Positions 36,472 to 47,997 of a stretch of 64,000 nt of DNA are shown in pieces. This DNA is from Actinomortierella ambigua. Taxonomy: Eukaryota; Mortierellomycota; Mortierellomycetes; Mortierellales; Mortierellaceae. The stretch lies in the NCBI GenBank assembly GCA_016098155.1, contig JAAAJB010000108.1, forward strand, positions 1-64,000. The letters are read 5' to 3'. The notes beneath the pieces were generated by a model, which was not told the origin of the DNA, did no database searches, and saw only the letters and a program-made list of their open reading frames with translations. Position 1 is the stretch's first letter; each line of letters opens with the position of its first letter. The translations under genes and the position numbers were made by a program.

Positions 36472-36761
36472 TTTTCTCACGACAACAACCCAAAAGGACG
36501 GCAGCAACTCACCCAACAAAATCAACCTGGAGAGGGGCTTGCACGCTTCAGTTACCGGTTTTTATAAAAGTATGGACTCCATGGACAGGAAACAAGCATA
36601 CTGCCCGTACAGCAATCCTAGGATCTGATTGAGTCGAGTGCTTGCACAGTGGGATGTACAATACATTTTTTTCTCTCCTCTTTACCACCACCCCCATCCA
36701 ACAAAACACGCAGGAAAAAAAAAAAGAAATACACTATTTTTTTTGAGGATAATTTGGAGAG

Positions 36762-37592
36762 TCAAGTGTATGATGAGGCGTGTTTGGGTTGGACATGGAT
36801 AATTCGGGGCATCTCCACCTCTTCATTCTCCGTAGCACTCTGACGGCTCCGTCTCCAGCGACTCTGGTACAAGAACCATATTTCGAACGATATCAGGAAG
36901 ATGGTCAACAAGCCTAGCGTCATACGACCAATTTCCACATAGCACATATCCTTTGTGCCATACAGTGTGCGGCAATCAAGGCGCTCGCCTTTCTCCAGCC
37001 ACTCCCGAGGGGGTGGACCTTTCAAAAACTCGACGATCCAGTGGAAGTAAAGGAGGAAGAGTGACAGACAAGGGATACCCGCAACACATATCGCTTGACA
37101 CACCAGCCCTCCACCACTCAAGGGCTTACTACTACTACCACTACCACTACCACCACCACCAGAAGTGGCTGTCGTTGGGCTGGCCTTGGCTCCACTCTGT
37201 GGCTCTATTGTGCCACTGGTGGGCTTTTTTGAGGTGTCCGCTGGCTGGTGAAGCAAGTGGCTGTGGCTGGCGGAATGCGTCGCAGCAGCAGCAAGGTGTA
37301 CATCTCGAGGCGCAGTAGGTGCAGAAGGTACACCTGCTTCGATGTTGTTGTTGTTGTTGGTCTGCGAGTATCGGCTGTCTGCCTCGGCCCGGCGGCGCCT
37401 TCGGGCTGCAGAGTAGTGCATACCCACGACGACCAAGTGGCAAGCAGTGCATAGCATCCATATCCAGATGATGAAAGCGGCAAGCTGGTGATAGAAGAAT
37501 ACTGTGGCGGCAAGGAAAAGGGGAAAGACAAGGGCCATGTTGCCCAGAACGAGCACCACCGATAAGATCCCCAGGCAGGTGTGCAGCGACAT
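36762..37592 (-). CDS. Four-helix membrane protein of unknown function
   Basis: A single-exon ORF of 276 residues from ATG 37592 (MSLHTCLGILSVVLVLGNMA). Two closely spaced hydrophobic segments (about 4-30 and 33-60) are followed by a basic patch (RRRRRAEADSR) and a disordered His/Ser/Gly-rich loop of about 100 residues. Two more helices follow (GLVCQAICVAGIPCLSLFLL and TLGLLTIFLISFEIWFLY) with a short charged tail. Several Cys lie in or near the last two helices and their connecting loop (ERLDCRTLYGTKDMC). The topology suggests a small four-span membrane protein. I do not recognise a family. The Met in front of SLHTC is the first ATG in frame; the frame further upstream has only a GTG. Confidence 0.7.
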   Translation of the reverse strand: MSLHTCLGILSVVLVLGNMALVFPLFLAATVFFYHQLAAFIIWIWMLCTACHLVVVGMHYSAARRRRRAEADSRYSQTNNNNNIEAGVPSAPTAPRDVHLAAAATHSASHSHLLHQPADTSKKPTSGTIEPQSGAKASPTTATSGGGGSGSGSSSKPLSGGGLVCQAICVAGIPCLSLFLLYFHWIVEFLKGPPPREWLEKGERLDCRTLYGTKDMCYVEIGRMTLGLLTIFLISFEIWFLYQSRWRRSRQSATENEEVEMPRIIHVQPKHASSYT

Positions 37593-39103
37593 TTTTTTTC
37601 CCACTGATCTTGCGAATACTCCAGCTATGCTTGAATGGTGGACTGAAAAGTGTTGGGTTCCTGTGGTAGCGTGAAGCAGCCTCGCTATTCCTGTGGCGGA
37701 TGAGAGGAAGAAGCAAGATAGAGAGGGAGAAGGGCGAAAGACTGATTCTCGCCTTAAAAAAAAAAAAAAAAAAAAGAGTTTTTAAGCTCAACCAGAGTTT
37801 CGAAAATCATGGGGTACCGAAATCCCGACAGCCCTCAAGCCCGAATAAAGAGGCGGCCCAAGGTCAACATGCCAGGCCCTGGGCTAAAATTGGATTGTTA
37901 CAACATGTTACACAATGTTAGCGGGATGAACGGTTCGAAGACTCGAGTACAAAGTAGAGTTTAGATTCACAGACTTCCAGGGGTGTATGATGCGGTGAAT
38001 GAAGACAAGTCCTACTCCACCCACTATATGAATGTATTCAGCCCAGCTTTGTTGAGCCATACTAAGATCCGTGGCAAGATCCGTCGTTATATCGGGACTG
38101 ACCCTCACCTTGGGCAATATACATTAACGAGACTGACGTTTTGGATGGCCGCGGATGACCCCTCGCCTCCTCCGTCAACCCTTCATGCTGCGGGCGATCC
38201 CCCTGAGTTTTACTCTCAGTACTCTAGACTGCAGAATGCACGCAGTCAAACTGGCCTGCTTTGACAGTGATAGGCATTACCTGACCCCCCCCCCCAAAAA
38301 AAAAGATTGTTGATGAGGGCGACTGCAGGCGGATCCTATGTCCATAGGCATGTTGCAGTATCGCTGTCAATCAACCGACAGAGCAGAAGGTTGTTGAACC
38401 CAATATCATGGAACGGCTCCACGAACTGCTTCTTCGTGCGTATGTACAATGACCGCAAGCCTACCACGATTGCCTTTGGCCAAGCCAACACAAGCGATCT
38501 TCGTTTATATAACTCCTCTTCCACAAAGGACAGGACTGAAGGCAAACCCACCCGGCGGACAGCTTTCTGCAGAGCATCCCCTATGATATGAACCTGTGGT
38601 GGCGTTTCGTCCACCACTCTTTGCCCCCCTCCCCATGTTTCTTTCTGCCTCCACATGTGGAAAATAGATCCCCTCCACAGCCTGCCTCGTCTGCGACACC
38701 CTTCCCCCCTCAGAAGACTTGGGCCACCATGTGGTCCTTTGCCCACCTAAGCGTGCAGCATGCGGTCGCCTTTCTCCAACACCACGGCCGCATGACTGAT
38801 TGAGCACGGCCAAGAGCTCGTGGACATTAACTTTCTGCAAGGACGACCGGACGACCTCCTAGACATTGTCCCCTTGCAAGGGCGACCAGAACACACCTCC
38901 TGTGGAAACCGGAAAGACACAACACATCGCATTGCCTGCGGGATGGCTGGCATCACCTGATTCACTCGAACATTTTTTTTTCCCTTGAAAACATAGTTCT
39001 CACTTCCTACACCATAGCCAATATCATGAAATCTCGCTCTGCCCACCACTACATTTATTTGCAAAGCGAAAATAATTTTTTCCACTCAAAATATTGATCC
39101 TGC
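37593..39103. other. Gene-poor region
   Basis: A 1.5-kb stretch with no supported gene. An A-tract at 37756-37774, a C/A tract at 38285-38304 and T-rich runs occur. A minus-strand frame at about 38590-38340 (including VEEELYKRRSLVLAWPKAIV) is open for some 85 codons and looks protein-like, but it has no start, splice partner or recognised family. It may be a decayed ORF. Confidence 0.45.
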
Positions 39104-39370
39104 CTAACACATCATGGCCGCCGCTCCCTTAGAACCGCAGCAATTCACGAAATTGACTTGGTTATCATCGGAGGCACCTTGCAGATCGACAAAGGTCTGT
39201 GTCGTATCATGGCATCGACAAGTGCTGTTTATACCAACTCTGGTCATGCACCTTTGCGAAATGTCCCAATTTTGCTCTTCGGTTCTCCCCGCAATAGTGC
39301 ACCGATAGCCCCAGTCGCCGCAAGCAATGACGGAAGCAGCAAAAGCCAAAATCACGATGATTGTTCTCAT
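39104..39370 (-). CDS. Small secreted cysteine-rich protein
   Basis: A compact 88-residue ORF with an obvious signal peptide (MRTIIVILAFAASVIA, cleavage likely before Cys17). The mature part of about 72 residues carries eight Cys (positions 17, 24, 41, 50, 52, 76, 77, 88), including a CxC pair, an adjacent CC pair and a C-terminal Cys, a pattern that suggests four disulfides. Such proteins are secreted to the cell surface or host interface and act as effectors, antimicrobials or wall proteins. I do not recognise the family; the spacing does not match hydrophobins (eight Cys with one CC at each of two positions). Upstream, AG|GTAAAT at about 39472 and an acceptor CTAACTAG just before the ATG could delimit a 5' UTR intron. 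Confidence 0.72.
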   Translation of the reverse strand: MRTIIVILAFAASVIACGDWGYRCTIAGRTEEQNWDISQRCMTRVGINSTCRCHDTTQTFVDLQGASDDNQVNFVNCCGSKGAAAMMC

Positions 39371-40661
39371 GATGATTGCCTAGTTAGCAAGTTCAAAGGG
39401 CGTTATTAGTCCACAATTTCCTTAAATCAACAAGCAGTAAACAGATTCAACAGCATGCTACATGATTTACCTGGTAAGAGGGATTGAGGTGATGAGGAAG
39501 AGTTTTTTTTTTCTTTGCGCGATGCCACTGGTTTCTATAGGTAGCGTTGCGGGGGTTGTGCTGTTTCGTGGAATGGGCGTTTTTTGTAGTTCTTGTGGTG
39601 TAAGGGTGGGCTGGTGTGATATCAAAATTGCTGGTTGGGGGAGTTGCATGTCTTTTTATATGTCAAGAAGATAAGGGAGGGGAGAGTTCTAGGAGTATCG
39701 AAGGGGATGAGAAGATGGGAGGATGCAGACCTTCGTTTTGGTAATGGCCAGGAGAAAACAAAAGGGCACTAGTGCACGAATATCAAAGGGGATGGATGGC
39801 AATGGCTCCCTCCTCGCAACTAAAAATGAAATACTGCCGTACTCTTGTGCGACGGAAATTCCAAGAGACGATAGAATGCAAGGTCAGGGACTGCAGCCAG
39901 TGACACCGGTATGCCATAAAACAGAGGAGTGGGTTCTGCCAAAGCAAGCAACGGAGGACTGTAAAGGCTCCACCGTAGAGAGGGATCGTTTGATCCCTGG
40001 TATTGTTGAACCTCTCCTCGTACAGAGATGAACAAGCGCTCCCTTGAAGTCCAACCAAACAAAGGTCGAGGAGCCGGCCAAAAAGCAACACCGCTATGAA
40101 CACCACGAGTCAGTTAGTCTGACCTGACTTCTCAATACATCGATCTCTCCCATTTCACTCTACCAACCTCTCGACCTTTCGGCATGCCTCCCTCCTATTT
40201 CACTCTACTAACCCCTTCATGCAATCCTCCAATGCTTGGTCCCTCTATATTGTTATCTGTCGAATTGTTACCCCTCTCTCACACCAGCCTTGATACGTGG
40301 CGTTTCACTTGCACTTCCATCTTTCATGCACTCTCTCATCTCACTGCTTTCAGTACTCTCTAGTACCAACGAGGAGTGGTGGAGTGATGATGACAGCTAG
40401 ACATGATGAGTGGATGAGAGAGGAGAGAGACGCCCTACCCTCCAATTCTTCAAAGAATGTGCGCTTCCCAAGCACATCGCTTCTGGCCACATATGAGGAT
40501 ACTGGCATCGCCACATCCAAAGGCTGCGATCAGAAATATGGCTACCAAACGACAATTGTGGCTGTCGCGCGACGCGCATGAAAAAAAAAAAGTAGTGTAC
40601 ATGTTGAAAGGGATAGGAGCATAGCCTGAAGTAAAAAAAAAAAAAAAGCTGTAACAAAAGT
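39371..40661. other. Upstream region of the secreted-protein gene
   Basis: A 1.3-kb stretch without a supported gene. A possible TATA element (CATATAAAAAG on the minus strand) lies at about 39654, 285 bp from the secreted-protein ATG and so compatible with a 5' UTR intron. Farther on are T/C-rich sequence (40130-40370) and A-runs near 40578 and 40633, the latter likely marking the INTS6 3' end. Confidence 0.45.
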
Positions 40662-43600
40662 TTAAAGGCGATGATGGACTTGGTCAAGTAGGGCCGCAAC
40701 AGCCCAGCGACGGAAGCCCTTGGCGATCGGCATACATGCCAGTAAGACGCCCCTCTTTTGTTCTTTGGACCAGTTGGCTGCTCCCTCGATGCGACGGATC
40801 AACTCTTCGATAGCAGTCTCGTTGTACTCTAGAAAACACGAATGGGACATACGTGTGGTTTCAGGTTAGTGAAAATTGGGCGCAAGTCAACATTGATTAG
40901 AACACAAACAAACAAACAAACAAAAATATTCAATCAATGTACCTCGAGCGTTCATCCTGATACTCTTCACAAGGTGATCACGGACGGCTGGTGCTGTCTC
41001 TGCAATAAACGTTTCACCAACAGGAGTATCGGTCGTCTTTGGGAGGGTGGGAAGGTGCGCTCTAGGGCCATCCAATTCTTCTCCAAGAATGACACCTTCC
41101 ATGCCGTTCGCTCTACGAAGCTCGTTCTCCTTCTTGGTATCGCCATCTTGCAAACCGTCAATGTCTTCCGTGGATGCGAGTCGATCTACTGGTGGTTCAA
41201 AGCTTGGGATTGGTACAAGGTTCGGAATGAGAGACGTCGTTGTTGCTGCTGCTGCTGTTGTGTCGTTCTTGCCCTTTGCACTCTGTGACAGGGACAGGGA
41301 CAGCGACTGCCCCACATCCTGCTGCCATCCATTGGTGCTCTCAGTATTCACACCGTCAGTAGCCTTGTCGCTGTCGTCCGGAGGCAGGGCTGTTGCGTCC
41401 AATGGCGGAGCAAGGGTGCTAGCTGTCTTCTGATCATAAACAACGGCCTCGAACGCTGGTTTGGGGGTGCCGAGCGGCTGTGTTGCTGTATCTTTTTCTA
41501 GCTTCTTATTCGCTGTGGGGCTCAAAAGACCAGACTCGCTGTCAAGGTCAAGTCCCGGGTGATGATCAGGATGATGCTTGTGCTCCCTGCGTCCAATATC
41601 GCGTTCAATATCCTCCAGACTGACAGAGACAATCGGCGGAGGAATCATGTCTTGAGCCTGCCGCAGCTCGCCCAGTACTTCCTCGTCATCATCCAGGCCC
41701 AGACCACCGGGCATTGGCGTGTCGGCACGAAGGCGTGCAGCCTCGTCGTCTTGCTCGTCCAATTCCATTTCGTCCGAGTTGAACATGGCTCGCCTAAACT
41801 CTTCGGCTTCTTCGTCTTCGTCCTCGCCGTCGTGCATGACCATATGCCGATCAATGGCCTCTTCCAGCCCTGAACCATCATGCTGGGTGTTGCCAAAGTC
41901 ATCTTGGACCAAGATCCGCAATGAAGGCATCACCTCCGTCAAACTTTGATCGCCAAGCGAAATGGTCTGCGTCTTGCCAGTCACCGACTGTCCACCTTGT
42001 GCAAGACGAGGGACCTTTTCGATCGGGAATGGTGAGGCAGGTGAAACGGATCGCCGTCGTGGTTTCCGTTTGCGACCAAGGACAGACGACCAAGATGAAC
42101 CGCTTGTTGATGTGTTGGACGAAGAAGATGTCGAATGAGAATCAGCTGTTGATGCCTCATCTTCCTCATCGATCGAAATTTTCTTGTCCTGTTTGTATGG
42201 ATTGCCAAACATTGTACGTTGCAGCGTCTTTGTTGTCTCCTCATCACGGAACGGATCACGAAGTGTCTCCTGCTGAAGTTTTTGCATTCGCTCTTGATAG
42301 ATACCCATGTCAGCAACTGGTAATGTGTGCAACTCATCAGAGTCGATGGTGGCTGTCGACGTAGCCTTGACGGAGCTTGATCCAAGAGTGATCGAGTTGG
42401 CCGCTCTTAATGACGACATCAAACTGGGTGAACACAGGCTTAGTTCACGAGAGAACGTGGCCTTCAAGTCCGCTAACGTGTTGCCTATGCTCAATAGTGG
42501 CACGTCAAATGCGTTTGCACATGGAGGCTTCTTTGGGCGCACGGTGGTGTCTATAGCTGATGATGATACAGCATTCCGTAGCCGCTCTGCATCAACTTTG
42601 GCCTGGAAGTGATTGAAATAGGAATCGAAAACAACATGTAAGCAGCTCTAGTCGTTCAAACTCTACGACCCAATTGCTCTGGGATTGTATGAAGATGCAT
42701 ATATGTCACATGCCTGGTTCTTGATGTTTTCAAGTCGTTCCCTGACGTAGAGAGATTGAGCTGGGCCAGGCATGTTGAGGTTGTGCATTTGAATACCCAT
42801 CCGCTTGAAGGCAGCTCGAAGTGGCTACAGGGAGAAAAAGGTAAAGCGAAATTAATATACTCCGTCCAATTTGTTGTTCTGTTCTTCAGGATCCTTTCAC
42901 GTTTAAAACAGCATCACATACGCCGACATAATAAGAGGGGGTATGGCTTAGGTATTCTCTATAGTCTTGCGCCCATTCCGTGGTGACTATCCGTCCAGGG
43001 ACTGCATTCAAGTTTGCTATACAATCACAAGGGAGAAGTTTCTGAATGAGATTGAGAACGATACGGCAACATAGGATGAGAGTGAGAGAAAGAAGGTGTC
43101 AGCGTTTTACACCACACTCCTGCGGGTCTTACCGATCAGTGTGAATAACGCAGGGTAATTGTATGCTGTGACCGTGAGAGTAACGGCGTTCTTGTTTGTA
43201 TTGGCTCTGAGAAATCCAAAAGGAAAACCAAATCCTTCCGTCCTGTAGCTGTTCTTCACATAGACCTATGATCATACAGAAAAAGTCATCCAAAATGCGT
43301 GAGTTCTCGTTATCAACTACATCGAGTCCGCATCCTTATTGGTCGTCAACTACAACTTACTGGCCAGCAGACTCCGGGTGGGCGCATGAGGAGCTCCTGA
43401 GTCATGGGGCAGGGCGCAACCATGTACTTGTCAAAAGGGAATCCTTCAGGGATCTCAACATTCATTGGCTCGGTATGATAGTACATGGTTGGCTGGGCTG
43501 CACGCATTGGTAATTGGGTCGCGCTTGGATCTGGCCAATATGACTCGGGGATCGGAAAGAAACCTTGGTGTCGCGCTTGTGGGTTCAGCCATGCTGGGTT

Positions 43601-44735
43601 GACATAGATTAGTTGATGGTGGTTGGCCGTGTTGGGTGGTCGTCGTGCATCGCCGTTGAGCCACTCAAAGTTGACAACAATTCCATGGATGTGGAACACT
43701 GCTTGCGGGGAGTACTGCATCGGGGGCAATTTGCTGATTCCAAGCATGCAGTCAATCGCCTGAAGCATGTGTCGTAGATTTTTGACACGGTAGCTAGCAC
43801 CACCTGTAAAGTTGCTGAGAACACCGAGCTGCGGGTCGACTAGATCAGGCTGGGGCTCAAGAAAGATGGTGTAGAGTCGCTGGTCCCACCGGAAGGGCTC
43901 GTTATACAGTTCTGCTCCTGCGGAAGTAATTCCTGGCAGCTGAAGACGGTCAAGAACACCTCCTGCTGTTGCCTGACGTCCACCATCTGTGAACCAAAGA
44001 ATAATGCATGGTTCAATGCCTCCAGGATATCGACCCTATTCCCAAGGAATAAACGGTAGTAATGTTAGGCGCATTGTATCAAAAGAATCGTGCAAAGACG
44101 ACTTCTCAACCATTAAGGGTGGCTGCTTACTTGTCCATGGTTGTCAAAAGTGTTGTTTGGGTGGTTGGGGATAATAGGGTTGACAGGCGTGATGATCCGA
44201 TGACAGTTGAGGATGTCAAAGATGGCAGACAAGGGGGTGCCGGGATTGGAGGTGTCTTTCGCCTTGAGAACCTTGAGCTCCTTGATGAGGTGTGGAAGCG
44301 GATCCTTGAGCGTTGACTATTGTGCAACGAGATGAAGTAAAGGGATATCAGTTCAATTGCACCCAAAGGTGACAAATCCGTATGATTTATCCATATGTCA
44401 TGCGGCTCCTCCAAAGGTGTACGATTTCTCACCTTGATGCATGCCAGCCCTTCTTCATAGGTCACAAGCATGTACTTGTCGTGTACTCTCTCGGCCGCCT
44501 TGACATGTGGGAGATGCTAAGTTGTACAGGGTGCCGTTGTCGGGAAAAGTGGGTGTCAGTATGCGGGAACCTTTATGCGGGTCGTCAGGAAAGCGTCTCC
44601 CCAAACGCTGAACAGGAATGAAAGTACCTTGACGAGATGCTCGATGCCCGACTTTACACATTCCAGCGATGACATGCCATTGGAGAACTTTTGGTTCATT
44701 GACACGCTCGTGTCAACGAGGAACACGACAATCAT
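40662..44735 (-). CDS. INTS6: Integrator complex subunit 6 homologue
   Basis: Nine exons (44735-44628, 44516-44433, 44316-44131, 44035-43361, 43265-43133, 43016-42922, 42824-42714, 42602-40943, 40828-40662) total 3219 nt, 1072 residues. The N-terminus is a von Willebrand A domain with a complete MIDAS start, VVFLVDTSVSMNQ. Animal INTS6 blocks follow in order: YMLVTYEEGLACIK, IILWFTDGGRQATAGG, EPFRWDQRLYTIFLEPQPD, HQLIYVNPAWLNP, FPIPESYWPDPSATQLP, FPFDKYMVAPCPMTQELL, YRTEGFGFPFGFLRA, YYVGPLRAAFKRMG and FGNPYKQDKKISIDEEDEA. The last exon matches the INTS6/SAGE1/DDX26B C-terminal region (EYNETAIEELIRRIEGAA). In animals INTS6 recruits PP2A to Integrator and is linked to the SOSS DNA-repair complex. 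The intron at 42713-42603 has a GC donor. The acidic 400-residue middle is probably disordered. Confidence 0.93.
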
Positions 44736-44945
44736 GGTGTCCCCTGTGTTGCAAACTGAGCGTGTGTGAGAGTGTGAAGTGGTTAATGTGCGAAATGCAG
44801 AAATGCGACAGACCCAAAAAATTCGAGGCACAGGACGCCACCACCTCATTTTTTTTATTTTATCCAACTTTGATCAGCAAGCTACACATTTGCCACCATT
44901 GCATTCACTCTCTCTTTTTTTTTTCCTACCACACCACCCTAACCC
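44736..44945. promoter_or_regulatory. Bidirectional promoter INTS6 / ORC1
   Basis: Only 210 bp separate the divergent start codons. The interval has a T-rich tract (TTTTTTTATTTTATCC at 44850-44865, then TCTCTCTTTTTTTTTTCC at 44909-44926) and no clear TATA box. Joint regulation of a transcription-termination factor and a replication-licensing factor is possible but not shown. Confidence 0.6.
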
Positions 44946-47831
44946 ATGCCATCCACTCAGGCCAAAGTCGAGAGGCGTGTCCAGAGGCTGGCCAAGAACC
45001 AGAGCTCGCATGCACGCGACGCTCTGCAACAGGTTGCCGATTCCGACTCGGACGACAACGAACCTGCAGAATGGTTGGGTGAGCCCCTGAACAGTGACAC
45101 CCTCCTGAAGCGCTCCTCCTCCAACGACGACGGCAACCACCACAAGCAGAAACAGCAACAACAGCAACAACAGGGACAACCAAAACGTCGCGCCACTCGA
45201 GGATCGGGGCTTTCCAATATTCCATACTATGCGGGTTTCCGCAAGGGCGACACCGAATATCACATTGGCGATTGTGTGCTTCTCCGAAACGACCAATACT
45301 CCCACAGATTTGACCACCCCTTTGTCGCCCAGATCTTGCGACTATGGCGGAGCGAGGATGGCGAGATGGAAGGCGACTTTCGATGGTTCCATCAAGCAGA
45401 GGACATGGAGCGCGTTCGCAAGCATCTTCGGAAGGGTATCGTCCCAGACACCTTTGAAGCTGGCGAGTTGGCCTACACGCTCGAGGACGATGTCAATCAA
45501 ATCGAGACCGTCGTGGGCAAGTGCACTGTCATGAGTGAAGCGGAGTGGTGGAAGCGGTATGGTTCTCAGGAAGCAACCATCGAGAGTGAGGACCAAGGGT
45601 TTGTTTGGTTCTGTCGTAGTGTCGTCGAAAAGATCCGTGGCTATGTGCCCCTGGAATGGACAACGCCTAAGAAAATGCTTGAGTACAAGGAGGTCAGGCC
45701 GGAAAAGAAACAACCTCCTCCTAAGAAGCCCGCACCTACCCAGCCCAGTGCTTCAACGCCCACCAAGACCACCATCCCATCACAATCCAAGGCGAAATCT
45801 AACGCTTCAAAGACTACAAAGCCTAGGCGGAGAGCTGTTAAAAGCGAGACTGACGAATCTTCATCCGATGACGATGCTTCAGAATCGGTAAGATTACTCA
45901 AAGTTTAACTTAAAAGAAGGTCATTGGTCAGGCGCAGGTGCTTGGTTCTAGTTTTATTGCTGCTCACGATGGCCGATCCACCCCCTTTTTTCATTTGTTC
46001 CAGGACTATGAGTCGAAAGAAGACGAAGACGAAGACGAGGACGTGGATGTGGATGTGGAGGATGACGACACCCCAATGGTAGTCCAAAAGAAAGCTACTC
46101 CTAAAAAGACCAAAGCAGCACTGGCCAAAGCAGCACCTGCAACACCACGTAAACGGAAAAGTACTCTGCCAGCACCCAAGGTTCAAGTGCGGAAAAGGAA
46201 GTATGTGTGGCGTGTTGCAGCAGTGATAGTCCTTTGGTTTGAAAAAGAAGGATTATTCTTGCCTCTGACTAATCCTATTCTTTTTTTTTTCGCTATCCGA
46301 CAGAACACTAGAGGTCCGAGCTCCAACAACACAGCGCTCAGTGCCGACCGCCACACCACGAAGCGACTTTGAGCATGCACGGAACCGGCTTCATGTGTCT
46401 GCTGTTCCAGAGTCCCTACCTTGCCGCGAGGATGAGTTTTTGGAAATCCAAGGATACATTGAGAGTGCCATCGATGAAGGCACTGGCAGCTGCATCTGTA
46501 AGTGCCACTCACATTGAATGCGATAATGAAAAAAGTCGTGTCAACGCGCCCTGTGATCTAACAAATACCCGTGAGGTTGTTCCATCACTATCATAGACAT
46601 CTCAGGAGTGCCTGGCACAGGAAAGACTGCAACAGTTCATGAGGTTATACGCTCTCTACAAGCGAAGGCTGAAGAAGGCGAGATATCACCATTCCAGTTT
46701 GTGGAAATCAACGGCATGAAGGTGACGGAGCCCTCCTACGCATACATGTTACTCTGGCAAGCCTTGTCCGAAGAGAAGGTTACTGCAAACCATGCTCTTC
46801 AGCTCTTGGAGAGGCAGTTCAGCACACCCGGCCCTAGACGATTACCATGGTATGGCTTCCCTGTCATGCGGCAGACTTTATTGATATACTCCCGCAACAT
46901 GAGACATGCCATTTGGCGTCATAGCTATTGTACATTCACACAAGTCCACATTCATTTCTGTCTAATTTTACTGTTCGTAATATCTAGCGTCGTGCTGATG
47001 GACGAGCTGGATCTGCTAGTGACGACCAAACAGACGGTCATGTACAACTTTTTCGAATGGCCCAATTGGCAACATTCGCGACTGATCGTGGTGGCGGTCG
47101 CCAACACGATGGATCTGCCGGAGCGTATGCTGTCCAACAAGGTGTCGAGTCGACTCGGCTTGACGCGCATCAACTTTCAGCCGTACACCTATCCGCAGCT
47201 GATCCAGATCGTCGAGTCTCGCCTGGAGGGCATCCAAGCCTTCCGCAAGGAGGCCATCGAATTTGCAGCGCGCAAGGTCAGTGCCGTTTCAGGCGATGCA
47301 CGTCGTGCCCTCGATATCTGTCGTCGCGCTGTCGAGATTGTCGAACAGGACGCCCTTCGTCGGCAGGCGGAACAAGAGGGGACGAATACATTGGATTCCA
47401 CCACCACCACCACCACCTTTGATCCCGAACAAGTCACGATCCGTACCGTGGACCAGGCCATCAAGGAGATGTTTGCCTCGCCTAACGTGCGCTTCATCCA
47501 GACGGCCTCGCTGCATCAAAAGCTCTTCTTGGTGGCCTTGACGGCCAAGCTTCGCCGACTCGGTTTGGCAGAGGTGGAGTTCAACGAAGTTGCCCATGCA
47601 CATATTCAAACGTGCAAACTCCAATCCATCGAGCCTCCGACGCTGAGTGACCTGTCGGCCGTCTGTGCCAGCCTCGGCGCTTCTAGGTGTCTGCTTGTCG
47701 AATCGGGAAAACAAGACTTTTACCAACGTGTTCGTCTCAACGTGAGCGAGGAAGATGTCATCATGGCTCTCAAGGCGGACCCCTTCTTCCGCCGGTTAAT
47801 AGAGAGCTTGCCGGCCATGAGCGGCTCGTGA
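44946..47831 (+). CDS. ORC1: Origin recognition complex subunit 1
   Basis: Orc1 is the ATPase subunit of ORC that marks replication origins and loads MCM with Cdc6. Five exons (44946-45887, 46004-46200, 46304-46497, 46597-46849, 46988-47831) sum to 2430 nt, 809 residues. A BAH domain spans about residues 95-250 (TEYHIGDCVLLRND, VAQILRLWRSEDGEMEGDFRWFHQ, DEVFVS-like ELAYTLEDDVNQI). A basic/acidic disordered linker with ATPRKRKS-type CDK-like sites follows. The AAA+ domain has a Walker A GVPGTGKT near 447, the ORC1-type VEINGMKVTEPSYAY, a Walker B VLMDELDLLVT near 530 and the arginine-finger region NKVSSRLGLTRINF. A winged-helix domain closes the protein. A Gln repeat near residue 69 is polymorphic-looking. 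No defect is seen. Confidence 0.97.
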
Positions 47832-47997
47832 CCATTGACTGGTCAATAAAATGAAACTGTTCAAAAAAGCACGGGTTGGACTTGAGAGAGAGAGATAGAG
47901 AGAGCGTGTGTGTGTGTGTTTTACATGGAGGTGGTGGGAAAAAAAATATAGAAAGCTATATGCAGTATTATGGGCGTCTTGTTTCTTGTTAGTCGCG
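47832..47997. repeat. Convergent spacer with AG and TG microsatellites
   Basis: A 166-bp spacer between the ORC1 and TFC6 stop codons, containing (GA)n at 47885-47904 followed at once by (TG)n at 47906-47919. An AATAAA-like ACTGGTCAATAAAATG follows the ORC1 stop and could serve as its poly(A) signal. Confidence 0.6.
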
